A stretch of DNA of 64,000 nt from Lactarius indigo (taxonomy: Eukaryota > Basidiomycota > Agaricomycetes > Russulales > Russulaceae): contig JAFKAC010000097.1 in assembly GCA_025766275.1 (NCBI GenBank), forward strand, positions 145,753-209,752, given 5' to 3'. Under the pieces are notes generated by a model, which was not told where the DNA came from, ran no database searches, and saw only the letters and a program-made list of their open reading frames with translations. The number at the start of each line of letters is the position of its first letter. Position 1 is the stretch's first letter. A program made the position numbers and the translations under genes. Shown here piece by piece: positions 10,791-25,456 of this stretch.

Positions 10791-11202
10791 CACGCGTATC
10801 ACGCTCGGCCTCAGGCATTTTCTGTTCTGGCCTGCCCTAAATTTTTGGACCCACCCCATTGGGGCTTGTACGTTTTTGATCTATATTCTTGTGCGTTCTA
10901 CAATATTCGATTACTATACGTTTGCAGATTCGGAAAGCTGCTTCAAGCAGCAAATGATGTATGTCTATGATTACTATGACTTCAGTCTCTCGAAACTTCT
11001 TCGCGCGTACCCATTCCCGTCTAAAGGACGGTTTTCAGCCACAAATGGGAAGCAAGTGCGACCTGTATTTGCTTCGGTATCGAGCCCGATGGTCTGTGCG
11101 TCTGCCCGAATTACTATACGACTCCCCGAGCCTCTTACTCATGTCGCAAAATGTTTTTTGAAAAACGATTGATATTAGCATATTTGTACTTATAAAAGGA
11201 GG
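10791..11202. other. No recognisable gene
   Basis: Unique-looking sequence between the retroelement relics and the hAT-1 target duplication. I see short ORFs only, without domain content or codon pattern. Confidence 0.5.
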
Positions 11203-11210
11203 CTCAAAAG

Positions 11211-11227
11211 TAGTGATTTGCCGGCCC
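11211..11227 (+). repeat. Left terminal inverted repeat of hAT-1
   Basis: Seventeen bases, TAGTGATTTGCCGGCCC, are matched exactly by the reverse complement of 15560-15576. The similarity continues imperfectly inward. Confidence 0.93.
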
Positions 11228-12002
11228 AGCCTGGAAGCCGGAAGCCAGCCCAAGCCAGCCGCTGGAAGCCAGGCCGAGCTGGAGCCGTAAGTTAGGCTTT
11301 TGTGGCCTGTGGCTCGGGCTTGGAATTCTCTGGGCCGGGGAAAACGGCCCGCATCTCGGCTTTGAAATTCCCGGGCTGCAGGCCGGGAAAAAAAAAAATC
11401 GAACGACCACCAGTCACTTGTCACCAGTCTGCCAGAGTACGCGTCGCCTACCTCCTCGCAGTATGTACGCCCCCATTTTTTGTGTGCCTCCCCTCTCTGA
11501 TTCACTATCTAGTTGCCACTCTCCATTGTTATCCTCCCTCAAGTCCCTCAAACCCTGGTCCTTACCAGAGTCACCACACACCGGCACACCTCTTGAATCG
11601 CCGAACTGTGTTTGCGTAGCAACAACAAGTTCGGGTTCATGTTTCACTTCAATTTTCCTCAACACATTCATTGTTGGTTCCTCTTTTCCTTTCCACATTA
11701 CTGAGCTAACAATTTTATTAGACCGGGGTTTGACTGTGCCGAATGCCCCCCTTGTTGTCACCATTCCTGCACTTGCCGCTCGCTCCCATGTTTCATACCA
11801 CCCACCTTTCCCTTGGTGGCACCATCCTTCTGGTTTCTCTTGTTACCATCACCGGGTCAGACCCGTTTCGACCTTGAGGCACAGACGATGGTGACACCCT
11901 CCTCCATTTAGATAGTTTGTTTCGTGCTTGTACTTAAGGCTACCTTCCTCCCCCTCTGAATGACCAGTACTCTCTTTCCAAAAGCGTGGTTGCCCTCACT
12001 CA

Positions 12003-15000
12003 ATGCCTCCTCGGCCAACACGGAAAATTAACCCTACTGCAAAGCTGACCGCAGATAATGCCGCTGACTTGGAGCTCAGCTCCCATCGCCGGGTTGTTGC
12101 GTCCGCTGTCAATGCTACCTCGGCAGTCCCTGCAGTGACCTGTGAGCCTACTGCACCATCATCTCCTACAGCTGTGTCGACACCACCTCTCCCAAGCACC
12201 AAGAAACATCAACCAGAAGACTCCGCGCTAGGCCGGTCTTCAACTAAGCGAGGGATTGCTAGCACGCTGTCGTTTTCTAGCATCAGTAGTTTCAGTGATG
12301 CTCCCCCACGCCTGAAGAAGGTAAAGACTACAAGTGCATCAAATCTCGACGCCTCTGGTATGCACTCTGATGTCGAGGTCATGGAGATCGACGACATTGA
12401 AGATCTGGCAACTGATGAACCCTTGAACAAGGCGAACCCCACAGCCGATGTCAAACATTTTTTTACACTGGCCCCTCACCTTCCGGGAGCAAAGCCACGC
12501 ATAAAGTGCAACCTCTGCATGTGAGTACTCATTTTAAATGTTTTTATGTGATGTACGTTCTGACCATTGTCGAATGTCATAGAGAACACGTGGATGACGA
12601 AACCTCTGAGAAGTCCCTCATCAATGAGCACACAACACTCCGACGTCATGCTGCGGCTATTCACTCAGTGAGTTGTTGATTGTCTGACCAATTTGAAGAC
12701 TAATTCAACTATATGATAGCGCCGCTACAGGAAATGGTGCCAAGACAACAATTTCGAGTCAATGCTACCAGAGGACACCAAGCGGCGCAGAGAAGCTGCT
12801 GCAAATAAACTTCTGCGATCCCAGCAGAGTGCTGTCACTGACCATTTCAGGCCCGAGGACCCAAGTACAAGGCGAATTCCATACAGCGATAGTGCCTTCC
12901 AAACCGCTGCTATTGAGTGGTTAGTCCAGACAAATCAGGTATGTTTCAATTATCTCTCTTCCCTTTCATTGCACTTATCCAGGTGGCGGGGCCTTTATAG
13001 CCAGTTCAGGCGTTCAAGCACCCATCATACAAGAAGATGTTGGATATTGCCTCACGTGCGAATCGCGATATCAAGCTACTGTCACAAAAACAAACACGTG
13101 CACGCATCATCAAGATGTTCAAGCAACAAATGATCATGCTGAAGGGTCATCTCAACGTGAGTGTGCCCGCTTATACCTCTGTTTTACACACTCACACTCA
13201 CACATTAGAGCCCTGCTGTGAGCGGGCAGATCAGCCTGACATGTGACGCTTGGCAGGCTGAGAACACTGACGGTTACTTTGCTGTCACAGGTCACTGGAT
13301 AGAAGAACGTGCAGCAGGTGAGTGGACCCAGGAACACGCGTTGTTCGGGTTCACTCAGATGAACACCTCCCATAATGGGACACGGCTTGGGCAAGCCCTT
13401 TACAAGGTGTGTGATCGCCTTGAGGTGGTCCACAAGGTCAGTATTTGTACGTTTGCTTGGGTATTTGACTGACTATTTAATTGCAGATTGGTCACATTAC
13501 GTGCGACAATGCGTCAAATAATGTCACCATGCTTCAAGAGTTTGCACGGTGCTACAACATCAAGACTGGGGCACGCTTTGATGTTCAGCGGCGGCATATT
13601 AGGTATGTTCCACTGTCCTACTTATGTATTGTGGCACTTTTTCCTCAAGTCGTGTATTCATACAGATGCCTAGCACATATCATCAACTTGGCCACGCAAA
13701 TGGTCATTTCGACGCGCAGCAAGTCCAACTTTTACAGTGGCAATCCTGAAGACGAGCTGATCCCAGAAAACCTGAGTGCAGTGGAGCGTGATGAGGTTGG
13801 CATTGTGCGTGCCATCTGTGTTAAGGTCTGTGTTCTCCAAGTCTTTCACCGAGTATCTACATTACTGACATATAAACTTGTAGGCACGTTCCTCATCACA
13901 ACACAAACAGTTGTTCAAGGAAGTCCAGCTTCGCAAGAGCCTCAAACCTGTACAACTGCTCCTTGACATGAAGGTCCGCTGGAGTTCAACCTTTGTAATG
14001 CTCCGCCGTGCCGAGTCTCAACACCAGGTATGTTATCTTGACCCCCCTATGTAACAATCTTCTCACTATGTTCCAGGCAGTTAATGTGTTTGTTTACGAG
14101 CTTGGCCTCAAGGAAAACAACCATGAAAAGCGGCGCAAGATTGATGCACTTACCTTGAGTAAGGAGGAGTGGACACGTGTTCATCTTTTCTGCAATCTTT
14201 TGCAGGTGTGTACTTCACTACCTGAGCTATACGTGTGATTGATAGGACCTCTGCTATCAGTTTGCAGATGGTGCCCAACATGCTTTCTCAGCCGCCTCAA
14301 GACCTACACTCCACAACGCGCTCCCGGCTCTTGAGAGGCTACACACAAATTGGGAGAGGGCCACAATGAAAGCACGCTATATGGCATTTGTGCCAGCGCT
14401 CACAGCTGGTATGAAGAAATTGAATGAATACTACCAGCGATCTGCAGCATCTGACGCACACATCCTAGCAATGGGTAAGTACTCCTTTTCCATACTTTCC
14501 GAGTCCCAGTTTGATTGATACCACTCCAGTGCTCAACCCGATCAAAAAGCTGGCACATTTCAAGAAGAATTGGACTTCAACCCTTGTCTCAGAGGTCGAA
14601 GACGCTGTTCAGACACGGGTAATTACCATTACTTTTTTGTTGATCATCCTCGCTAACTATATTCTTAGTTCATTGAGCGGTATCAGGAGCTACATGCACA
14701 CTCACAAACGGCATCCCTCAGCACTCACAAGTCATCCAACAAGTCAAGCTCAAGATCACGCTATCTGGATTCCGATGACACAGAAACTGAAGATGACGAT
14801 GATGACGATGCGTTCAATGATCCAATTGACCCATCTAGGCCATGGCTGGAAGAATGGAACCTGTACCTCAACACTCATGACATTGTACCCGAAGGCATGG
14901 GGATTGTCCGCTGGTGGGGTGTAAGTGTTTATTTATTTTTTGTTACACTTCTGACATTGGACGTCAAATATAGACATATGGCCTCCGGTACCCAACATGG

Positions 15001-15336
15001 CAATCACTTGCTCGCGACTACCTTGCCATTATGGCATCATCGGTATCAAGCGAGTGTGCATTTTCGGCTGCAGGTATCACCATCAGCAAGCGGCGCAACC
15101 GTCTTGAAGGGGACATTGTTGAGGCATTGCAATGCCTCAAGTCCATCCTTCATCAAGACCTTATTTTCCGGCGTCCTTTCAGTGCTTGTGATGAAGAAGA
15201 ACACCTCGATCGGGCAGAGCAAGACCCCGCTAACCAAGAGGTGACTGCATCTGAGGTGGTTGAAGATATGACGGATTGGACTTGGGACCAACTCCTTGAG
15301 GACGGTGCTGATGATAGTGATGGTAGTGCCACATAA
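12003..15336 (+). CDS. hAT-family transposase, 13 exons, intact
   Basis: Cut-and-paste transposase acting on the ends of its own element in the nucleus. Exons: 12003-12520, 12583-12667, 12720-12938, 13001-13156, 13209-13436, 13487-13602, 13666-13825, 13884-14027, 14077-14205, 14246-14474, 14530-14618, 14669-14920, 14974-15336. Every junction is GT-AG and the frame closes, giving 895 residues. The N-terminus is Ser/Thr/Pro-rich. A BED-type zinc finger (CNLC ... H-x4-H in LRRHAAAIHS) spans intron 1. The RNase-H-like core has LTCDAWQ and ITCDNASNN (catalytic Asp candidates), CLAHIINLA and KVRWSSTF. The C-terminal dimerisation region carries YPTWQSLARDYLAI and SSECAFSAAG. An acidic run lies before it. 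The start is the first in-frame ATG. No disabling change was found. Confidence 0.94.
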
Positions 15337-15559
15337 TTTTGTTCGGGGTAGTGTTTATCACAGTATAGTTTGTGATAGGTTTAATAGACTTAGATATGTG
15401 CTACCAAGTAGTTTTGGGTCTTCGTTGCCTACCAAAGATTCCCAAAGCCACAGCCTGAAAGCCGGGCCAGCCCAAGCCATGGGTGGCGGCTCAGGCCTCA
15501 CATTTTCCAAGCCTAAGCCTCTTAAAGCTGGGCCTAAGCCGGAGCTTTCAGGCCAAGCC

Positions 15560-15576
15560 GGGCCGGCAAATCACTA
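15560..15576 (-). repeat. Right terminal inverted repeat of hAT-1
   Basis: Exact inverted copy of 11211-11227, followed directly by the second ctcaaaag target duplication. Confidence 0.93.
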
Positions 15577-15584
15577 CTCAAAAG

Positions 15585-16841
15585 GAGCCCAAAAGTTGTA
15601 ACAGAAATTCCATTCTATTGACTCGTCTATCCCGCGTACCTCCACACAAAAAACATCATCACTCGTATTGACTCTCAACTCAAATCCCTCGCAGTCACCT
15701 GCACGTGACCGCCCCTATCCATTCGGCTTCGTCCATAACCTTTACCAAGACATACTTTTAAAGAAACAACTCTTTTCTTGTGCATACTACATACAAACCT
15801 TTAAGTGACTGCACTAGCATAAAATTGGACTAGTAGTACTTTTCCATGTCTTGATCATACAATTCGTACCCCAGAATATGATGTTTTTCAACCATTGAAG
15901 CTGTTTGCGTCACTAGAATGAGCTCAGGGCACTGCCAGTGACTGCATAGGCAGGCCACCTCACCTGCAAGTGGCTAGGACTACACCATAATCTGGCACAA
16001 GGTCTGAACCTGGTGCAAGATCACATCCATGTGCCAGAACATTAGACCTGCACCAGACCAAATTAGCAAATTCAGACACAATTTTCGTAAACTAGAGACT
16101 GACAAATCTCCTGACACTAGATGGGAAACTAGATTACTAGAGGTACTAGTGGTACTAGGAGGTGCTAGATAGTAGTGGCTCTAGCTCTGCCAGCAGAATT
16201 ACATTTTGCTGATGCTATGCAGAAGCTGGCCACATCAAGATCCCTAAGAACCACCTTCACCTCCCGATGTGCCAATCCACTCCGAAGGATGACTGCGGAC
16301 TCGGTCTCCAGGCAAGTGTTGACCTCTGGCAAATTGCTAACATAGCGACGATATGACATTGAACTTCTGATGCGACACACAGCAAGTTACAGTTTCGAGG
16401 TCATTCTAGGTCCTACGACCTTGACGGGCACCTATATTACGAAGCCGATGTCAACTCGGACCCAGGCAGCGATAACAACGAACACTTCATCGCGACGTGT
16501 TCAAAATTTTCGTGGCTGAGAAGCACTCGACGATCTCAATGATGTCAACTACGCTTCCCCTGAGGCCTCCCCGCCCCCCATGACAACCACTTCGTCCGCT
16601 GAGTCCTGGGCTGGCCCTGCGACTTCTATACAACTCGTTTACGCCACTGGGTGCACCGGAACACGCCCGGGGAAGATAAAATAAATTCAAATTTCAAGAG
16701 CGTTTGGCAGATTCAAAAAATCGGTAGATACAAAAATAAGACGAGTCTAAGTTTTTTCGTATGGAGCGAGTACACGTTCGAGATAGTTGAAAGAAGCCGC
16801 GTATGATTGACCCGATTTATACTCTTCTTCGCGCGCTTCCT
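15585..16841. other. No recognisable gene
   Basis: Short ORFs only, on both strands, with no conserved motif. It holds the region downstream of the lipase gene, which reads toward it from the right. Confidence 0.5.
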
Positions 16842-19362
<2,521 letters not shown>

Positions 19363-20339
19363 GGCGAGAACTGCGGGTTGTAGACGAGCCTGGTGCAGCC
19401 TCAGTTCGAACACGAGAGAGATTATATATACCCTAGGCCACTTTGACAGAGGTATGGTGAATCCCAGTGTATACAGAACCTGGGATGCAAAGCGCGCATC
19501 AGACTGACATGTATTTCGCCTTGGAGCATCTTCGGTTCCCATGCAACAAGTTACACCTGTGTAGGAAAGATTGCGGAAATGTGAATTCGTATGATGTGCA
19601 TGATACGGACCAACGCCTGGTTCTTTGGCAGCTAATTTCCCAAACAAAATCAGAGATGTCGCTGCCGGATATCGTCTGTATACGATCCTCGGGTTATCAC
19701 TAGCTTCCATGAGATTCGACGTTGGGAATGGATCCTGGACCGAATACACATGCAAATGAGAGGGTCTTCCGGATTTCCGAGATCGCACAGCATTAGTCCA
19801 TTAGATTGAGTCTACGAAGAATTCGTTTATCTCCTTGGAATCTAGAGAGGAACGTACATCATAAATCGGTACCAATCAGAATGAGGTCATCGAGTTGAGC
19901 GCATGATCCCAGGCAAATACAACGTTGTCAGAGTCACGTAGACGCCCACAGGAGAGTCTCAAAGTCAAAGTCTAAGCCTCTACCAAAGTACTCTCACCAC
20001 CAGATACCAAAGATTGAGACGAAGAAACAAGATATGCCTGACTTCCAGGTTCAAGGTTGAGAAAGAAAGAGCCACGTCGAACTCGCAGACTAGTTTAGCT
20101 AAGCGTGGTAAAATTTCCAGTGACTGAGTTAATAGCGTGGGCGCTGCAAAGGAAGTGTTGAATGACACTCAGAATGGTTGCCACGGTCGCGTGATGCAGA
20201 AGCAAGTGCCACCACACCCACATAGGTCTCCCGTGCCCGAGCATTCCATTCCACACCAGGCGGGGACTCGGAGTGACGATCTCCATCTGGGGTCCTATAC
20301 ACACCAGCCGTTGTGCTCATTGACCGTATACCGGCTTCA
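19363..20339. other. Upstream region of the lipase; no further gene supported
   Basis: Holds the lipase promoter near 19363-19500, where TATATA-like sequence (tatatata, 19422-19435) lies about 65 bp from the start codon. The rest shows short ORFs without recognisable domains. Confidence 0.4.
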
Positions 20340-20560
20340 CGAAGAATGGAAGTGTATCCAAGCGAGAAAGTGACCCTAGTATATAGTTCTACAGTAAGAC
20401 TTGATGGAAGTCAACGCACATAGCGGACTCGGAGCAGCGAGCAATATCTCGGTTCCAACCCAGGTCCATTTACTGCTCAATGCCACCAAACTGCCACCGC
20501 CACTTGGCACACCCGAATGCCCACAACTTGAATTTGAACATTGATGCTAGACCCTAACTA
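20340..20560 (+). repeat. Dispersed direct repeat, copy 1
   Basis: Aligns with about 22380-22605. Shared phrases include gtgaccct, gctcaa.gccaccaaact, cttggc, cgaatgcc and tgaatttgaacatt or a one-base variant. The copies have diverged substantially. Origin unknown; it could be an old segmental or transposon duplication flanking the minisatellite region. Confidence 0.6.
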
Positions 20561-20588
20561 GTACAGCTCCCTGCACCACACAGTGCTG

Positions 20589-20828
20589 CATCAGCATGGA
20601 AGTCCAGGCATCAGCATGGAGGTCCAGGCATCAGCATGGAGGTCCAGGCATCAGCATGGAGGTCCAGGCATCAGCATGGAGGTCCAGGCATCAGCATGGA
20701 GGTCCAGGCATCAGCATGGAGGTCCAGGCATCAGCATGGAGGTCCAGGCATCAGCATGGAGGTCCAGGCATCAGCATGGAGGTCCGGGCATCAGCATGGA
20801 GGTCCAGGCATCAGCATGGAGGCCCAGG
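20589..20828 (+). repeat. Minisatellite, 12 x 20 bp
   Basis: Twelve head-to-tail copies of catcagcatggaggtccagg. The first has an a in ggaag, the tenth reads ggtccggg, and the last ggcccagg; the rest are identical, so the array is recent or homogenised. Because 20 is not a multiple of 3, each forward frame is open through the array and yields a repeating Ser/Trp/His/Gly-rich peptide. These ORFs have no support beyond the array. Confidence 0.97.
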
Positions 20829-20899
20829 CGTCACTGACGAGAAACATACCACCCTCAAGACAATACGTCTCCGTCGCATTGAACGTAGTACGCGCGCCG

Positions 20900-21660
20900 T
20901 TAATCTCGGTCAGGAACTGTTGCCAATGTGAGACCAACTCGCCGACGCCTCAAGGTCGCGAAGTGATTAAAACTGTGGTCACTCAACGACGAGTCTTTCA
21001 ACCGTTGTACCCTCGCCTTGCTGAGACGAATGGCCGCTGCAGCGTGCTGTTGGTGAATTGTGTGAACCACGAAGGAGTTAGATTTCGCAAGGCCAATTAG
21101 AGTTGGTTCCGCAACAATGAAGTGTACAATGTCTCTGATACTACCATACGCATCCAAGTCGCCGGCTGTGGCGCTGTGATTGTTCACGAGAATGTCAGGG
21201 AAGGCGAAACTGAATCTCTCGTTTGCCTACGAGCACGAGAACAGAGACCGTATCCTAAGTGTCATCGACCACTTGCTCGAATGATCCCGTTCCGACCCGG
21301 CGGGGCCTGAGGCGCTTAAGCTCCTTTTCTTCTGGAAGATAGGGGTACTGGCAGTGAAGATGTGTGCGGGTGTGATCTTGTCAAGCAAGAGTTGCTTCGT
21401 GAGGGCTTGGTTCTCGGAGACGGCCCAATACCGGTAACGTGTCGTGCGGAGGCGGCAGTTGGGAAGGCGGACAATATCACCGCAGAGGAAGGCGAAGTGG
21501 CCGTCATGGGTGGCGGGAGGAAGGTCTCAAGGGAGGCGCAGGTGTCATTGAGGTCTTCGAGTCCGTCTTGGTCGAGAAAAGTTTTCGAACATTTTGTGGC
21601 GATGTATTTGGAGGAGCCCGTATCCGAGATAGCAGGTCCTTGTGATTTATGAGATTACAG
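20900..21660 (-). other. Possible decayed coding segment, unidentified
   Basis: On the minus strand, protein-like stretches occur in shifting frames, for example ASGPAGSERDHSSKW and GDLDAYGSIRDIVHFIVAEP, separated by stops. They read like a fragment of a lineage-specific gene broken by indels, but I cannot name the family and no exon model closes. It may equally be non-coding. Confidence 0.25.
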
Positions 21661-23070
21661 TGTCTGAAATGACCTCGAAATTGTAACTCGTTACGTGGGA
21701 CGGCCCATTGTGCTGGAGGGTCAATGACGCACCTTCGCTAGAGAACTGCATATGGCACAGGATCTTCCCACTCGGGATGCGACTGGGTCTGGCCTGAGTC
21801 CTTGAAGCGTACCCTCTTGGTCTGCGCGAGGCTGGGGTAGCCTACGCAGGGTCCTGCCTTCGTCTTGCTCAGTGTCCGAGTTATCAAGAAGGGGAGTGGT
21901 CGTGGTCAAGAAGTTTCGGTAATATGTGAGAACGTCGCCCTCTTCGTGAATGCAATTAACTTAGACTAGGACTTGGAACTGAGAGACGCGTGCAACGAGC
22001 ATGTGCCACAATATGTCGGTCGGAGTAACGATTCTTCGAGCACGAGGCGGATGCCAGCCTGAGTGAGATTCGGATGAGCACGCCTACTCCTACTACTCAT
22101 ACTGCACTACGTTCTGCAGCAGCAGAATAGGATTGTGACCGATAGCGCTTGAACTAGCATGAGAGAAGCTCCTACATCCTCAGAGCTTAATCCGTTATCA
22201 TTTTATCAATGCGAGTCGTCCCTTTTGCTTTTTACATTAGATTTCACCACCTGTTCTTTTTCCGCCGCGTTCTGGCGACGTCTCTCCTTTAATGACGAGA
22301 CTTCCTTATATCCTAAATACTACGAAATGATCGTTGTTTTACGTAGCCACTGGTTAGTATGAAGTGCCATAACCGTGGACGCGAGGTATTGCACCTGGAG
22401 ACTGCTGGTGTAAACGAGAACGTGACCCTATAATGTTCTAAAACTCAATAAAGTCAATACACAGAGCAATGGGTGGGCAAGGGCGGCCAGCTATCTCCCG
22501 GTTTCTGACTCGGGTCTATTTATTGCTCAACGCCACCAAACTCCCGCTGCTTGGCGGGTACGAATGCCTACACTGGCAACTTAAATTTGAACATTAAGTT
22601 GAACACCGACGCTGTTCTCCGAGTCTCACACATGTTCGACTGTGTTTGAGTTGATAGCACGCCGGTGCACAAGCGTGTATCCCACTTCCACCCGTGACCA
22701 AGTGCAGGTGAATGGCACCCAGCCCCGAACGCGAATCTGAGTCTGTCGGTACCTCCTCCTCATTTCGGTGTCGCATATTTCGTATCGTGGTTCCTGCTTA
22801 CACTTGCTGGACATGAAATTCCAGGCGTAGAACCCTGTTGTGATTGACAGCCAACCAAGACCCGACAAATTCTTGGTCCAATATCTATCACAACGAATCA
22901 TTTGTGAAATTGTACAGGCGTATGTATTGTTCACAAATGTAGGTTAAAGAAACACACACATGTTCGTCTCCACGTATGGACATCTCCTAAATGTTTCAGA
23001 GGAATAATTCGGTTGAGAAACGCAAGGCTATATAGAGAGTACGCAACCGGTATCATGACGGAACGTTCTC
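21661..23070. other. No supported gene; contains dispersed repeat copy 2
   Basis: The segment about 22380-22605 is the second copy of the repeat at 20340-20560. A minus-strand ORF of 102 residues (22626-22934) has no recognised domain. The end near 23038 (agtacgcaaccgg) is also found after the F-box paralogue (about 43570), so it belongs to that gene's duplicated 3' flank. Confidence 0.45.
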
Positions 23071-24613
23071 CTATTTGTCGAAGTAGTACATGAGTATTTG
23101 AGCGTAATCTATGTATGTGTTGATGACGGTTACAGGGCGACCAGAGAGCCTGCGCGCAGTGACAAACTTCTCAACAGACGATGCTGGCTGGTCCTGTAAG
23201 CAAATCAAGTGAAGGGATGGCAACACTTCGGTGGTCACCGCCCCCGTAATTTTTTCCAGCGCGAGAGCAGCGCATGCTGAAAACGTCCGAGACACAAACA
23301 GCGTCTGCACGGTGGGAAATTGGTGGAAGAGATGCAGCCATTCAACATCGTTCGTAAACGCTAATTGACCAACTCCTCTGGGGTCGAGCTTGAGCTCAAG
23401 ATGGGAAACAGTGGAGAGTGTCGCGGAAAATTGGCTGAACACCTCGGCCATGTGCGAGACTTGCCAGTAAATTGCTCCGCGTAAAATGATAGTGATGCTA
23501 TGGCTGTCCCAGCACGGGCAGTTTGCACCATTCATGCTGATGGTGATACCGCTGCATAAAAAGATAACTCGCGCATGCCTGAGTGGGGTTAACTTGGGGC
23601 CGACTGAGCGATTGACGAACTGGGAGATTTGCGTGACTTGAAAGTCAACAGACCGATTCAAATAATCTATGGAGATCTGCTTTAGTTGAGGGCCGTCTAT
23701 TTGGGCAACAAAGTCGTCCAGATACTCGATAGAACCTATGAATTTAAAGGTGGTGAGAGCAGGAAGGACAGTCTGTGTGACTGGAGACGGGCGCATTCGA
23801 TCAGGGTGGGGACTCAAAGTAGCCGATTGGAATTCCATGATAAAGGTTTCAAGCCTCGGCGATGCTGCTAAAAACGCAATGATCGTCTCGGGTGAAATGT
23901 AAACAGCCGGAGGTATATCGCGAAGGTCGAAGGTGACAAGGTCACTGTCCGACAAAAGAAGGGTTGGTAAAGTCGGAAAGGGGATGCCATGCAAGCGGAG
24001 TGTCTGTAAGCGTGGTGCAGTTCCTCCCAAGAATCCCGCGGGAAGGACCGACGCATTTCCATCCAGTGAGAAAATGTCGAGATATGTCAGTGCTGGAAGT
24101 GGCTCCTGCATCACCGTGGCCACCTTTTCCAGCTGCGAGCCCATTACATTTAATCCGAGATAACATACACGATTGGGGTGCTCGAGTGCAGCGACGATAT
24201 TTTCTTCTTCTTCTGGCCCGAGACTTCTCCAAGCGCGGCGATAATCAATAACGATAGGAAATTCCGGCCAGATAGCGAGATTCTCCCTGACAGGAATTCT
24301 CTGTGGGCAGAGAATTCGGAGATCGAGACGGTGTGGTGACATAAATATGAGTTGTCGCCAGCTTTGACATACGTGCGCCAGTAAGTGCCATTTCCATACA
24401 GGGAGATATACATTGATCATTCGATAGAAATCAAATATTTCAAGCAAGACATTGTCTGAGAGCGCGCTGATTGTTGTCACACGGCTGTAACTCTCGCCTG
24501 TACCACACAAAGTCAGTACTTGCTGCAGTCACCACGAGGGTGCCGAAGGGCGCACTTTGAGCATGTACGTCCTCGCGTTCCTTGCAAAGACCTTGAGCAA
24601 TATGTGAGGTCAT
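23071..24613 (-). CDS. F-box protein, paralogue 1
   Basis: Probable substrate-recognition subunit of an SCF ubiquitin ligase. Two exons: 24613-24556 and 24497-23071, joined by a GT-AG intron of 58 bp, giving 494 residues. The F-box lies at about residues 27-70, with ALSDNVLLEIFDFY and WHLLAHVCQSWRQLIF. The rest is a Leu-rich region of the kind common in basidiomycete F-box proteins, with degenerate leucine-rich repeats (ALTYLDIFSL, LQTLRLHGIPFPTLP). The start is inferred from the paralogue at 43606-45154, which has the same exon structure and exactly the same length although the sequences have diverged. No ATG opens the large exon by itself. The target protein is unknown. Confidence 0.82.
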
Positions 24614-25456
24614 ATCAGAAGGTAAATTGCTCGGTGGCGAGAGCGGACAACAGCTGATTGAAATTTGCAGTAACTCGCTCAGTTGATTGTTCAATCAAAA
24701 CGGCAAAAGGAGGCACTGGACACACCTAGGAGAGCCAATCGATGGGAACGGTTCAGAGAAACTCGGTAGGACTGGACATCGGCTGATTGAAGCAAAGAGC
24801 AGTTGTTGGAACTCGACCAACTTAACTTGAACTAGACCAGTCTTCAATCCAGTGATAGCCTGTCAGTCCATGGATAATGCAGATAATGAAATAGGGTCTA
24901 CGTACGAAGGAGCAATCAGTACCAGCCCTATAGGGGTGTTTGTTTGTTTGTTTTTATTTATCTATTATTTTGGATCCATAGGATGTTTGTTACGTTCTGG
25001 ACCCGGATGGCTGAAAGTCTCACTTCCAGACCGGGGTCGAAGAAAGTTCAAAAGAAAGTTGCACACTGGCACAGGGCATGTCTCTCGTTGAGCTCTCGCC
25101 TAAGCGTCGCATTCGCGATGAGGGCTTCGGATTGCGTCCTCCTTGTATCAGATTCCGTACTGTATGAGTCGGAAGGGAGGCTGGACAATAGCTGATTGGC
25201 GAGTAGTGGGGAGAATTCGGCAGTCCAGTAATATGGTACACGAAGACTTTAGACAAACTTTTGGATGTCCATTGGTAATGTGATAATGAAGCCTCTCTTA
25301 TAAGTTACAGTACTGTACGATGATTGGAAGCGCCAGCCTAGGAGAGCGCTTACCGTATCGGTTCGGACCTTGTCGGCGGGCCGGACCTTGGACTGAACAT
25401 AACGTTCCGTCGCTTGACCTGCCCATCGCCTTCTCTTTTCTTCTTTGTTCCGTGCG
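24614..25456. other. Intergenic region between divergent genes
   Basis: Lies upstream of both the F-box gene (minus) and the E2 gene (plus). A T-rich run with gtttgtttgtttgttttt occurs near 24938-24955. No further gene is seen. Confidence 0.5.

Larger units (their letters stand above)
11211..15576 (+). mobile_element. hAT DNA transposon 1, apparently intact
   Basis: A 4366-bp element bounded by the identical 8-bp target duplication ctcaaaag (11203-11210 and 15577-15584). The terminal inverted repeats start TAGTG, which fits the hAT end pattern, with 17 identical bases. GCC/GGC-rich subterminal motifs (agcccaagcc and relatives) crowd both ends, about 11225-11300 and 15435-15570, and are probable transposase-binding sites. 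It encodes one uninterrupted 13-exon transposase. Confidence 0.95.

Noticed and set aside
20596..21100. ORFs through the minisatellite as a repeat-protein gene
   Set aside because: A 20-bp unit opens all frames by construction; there is no upstream promoter, signal or domain.
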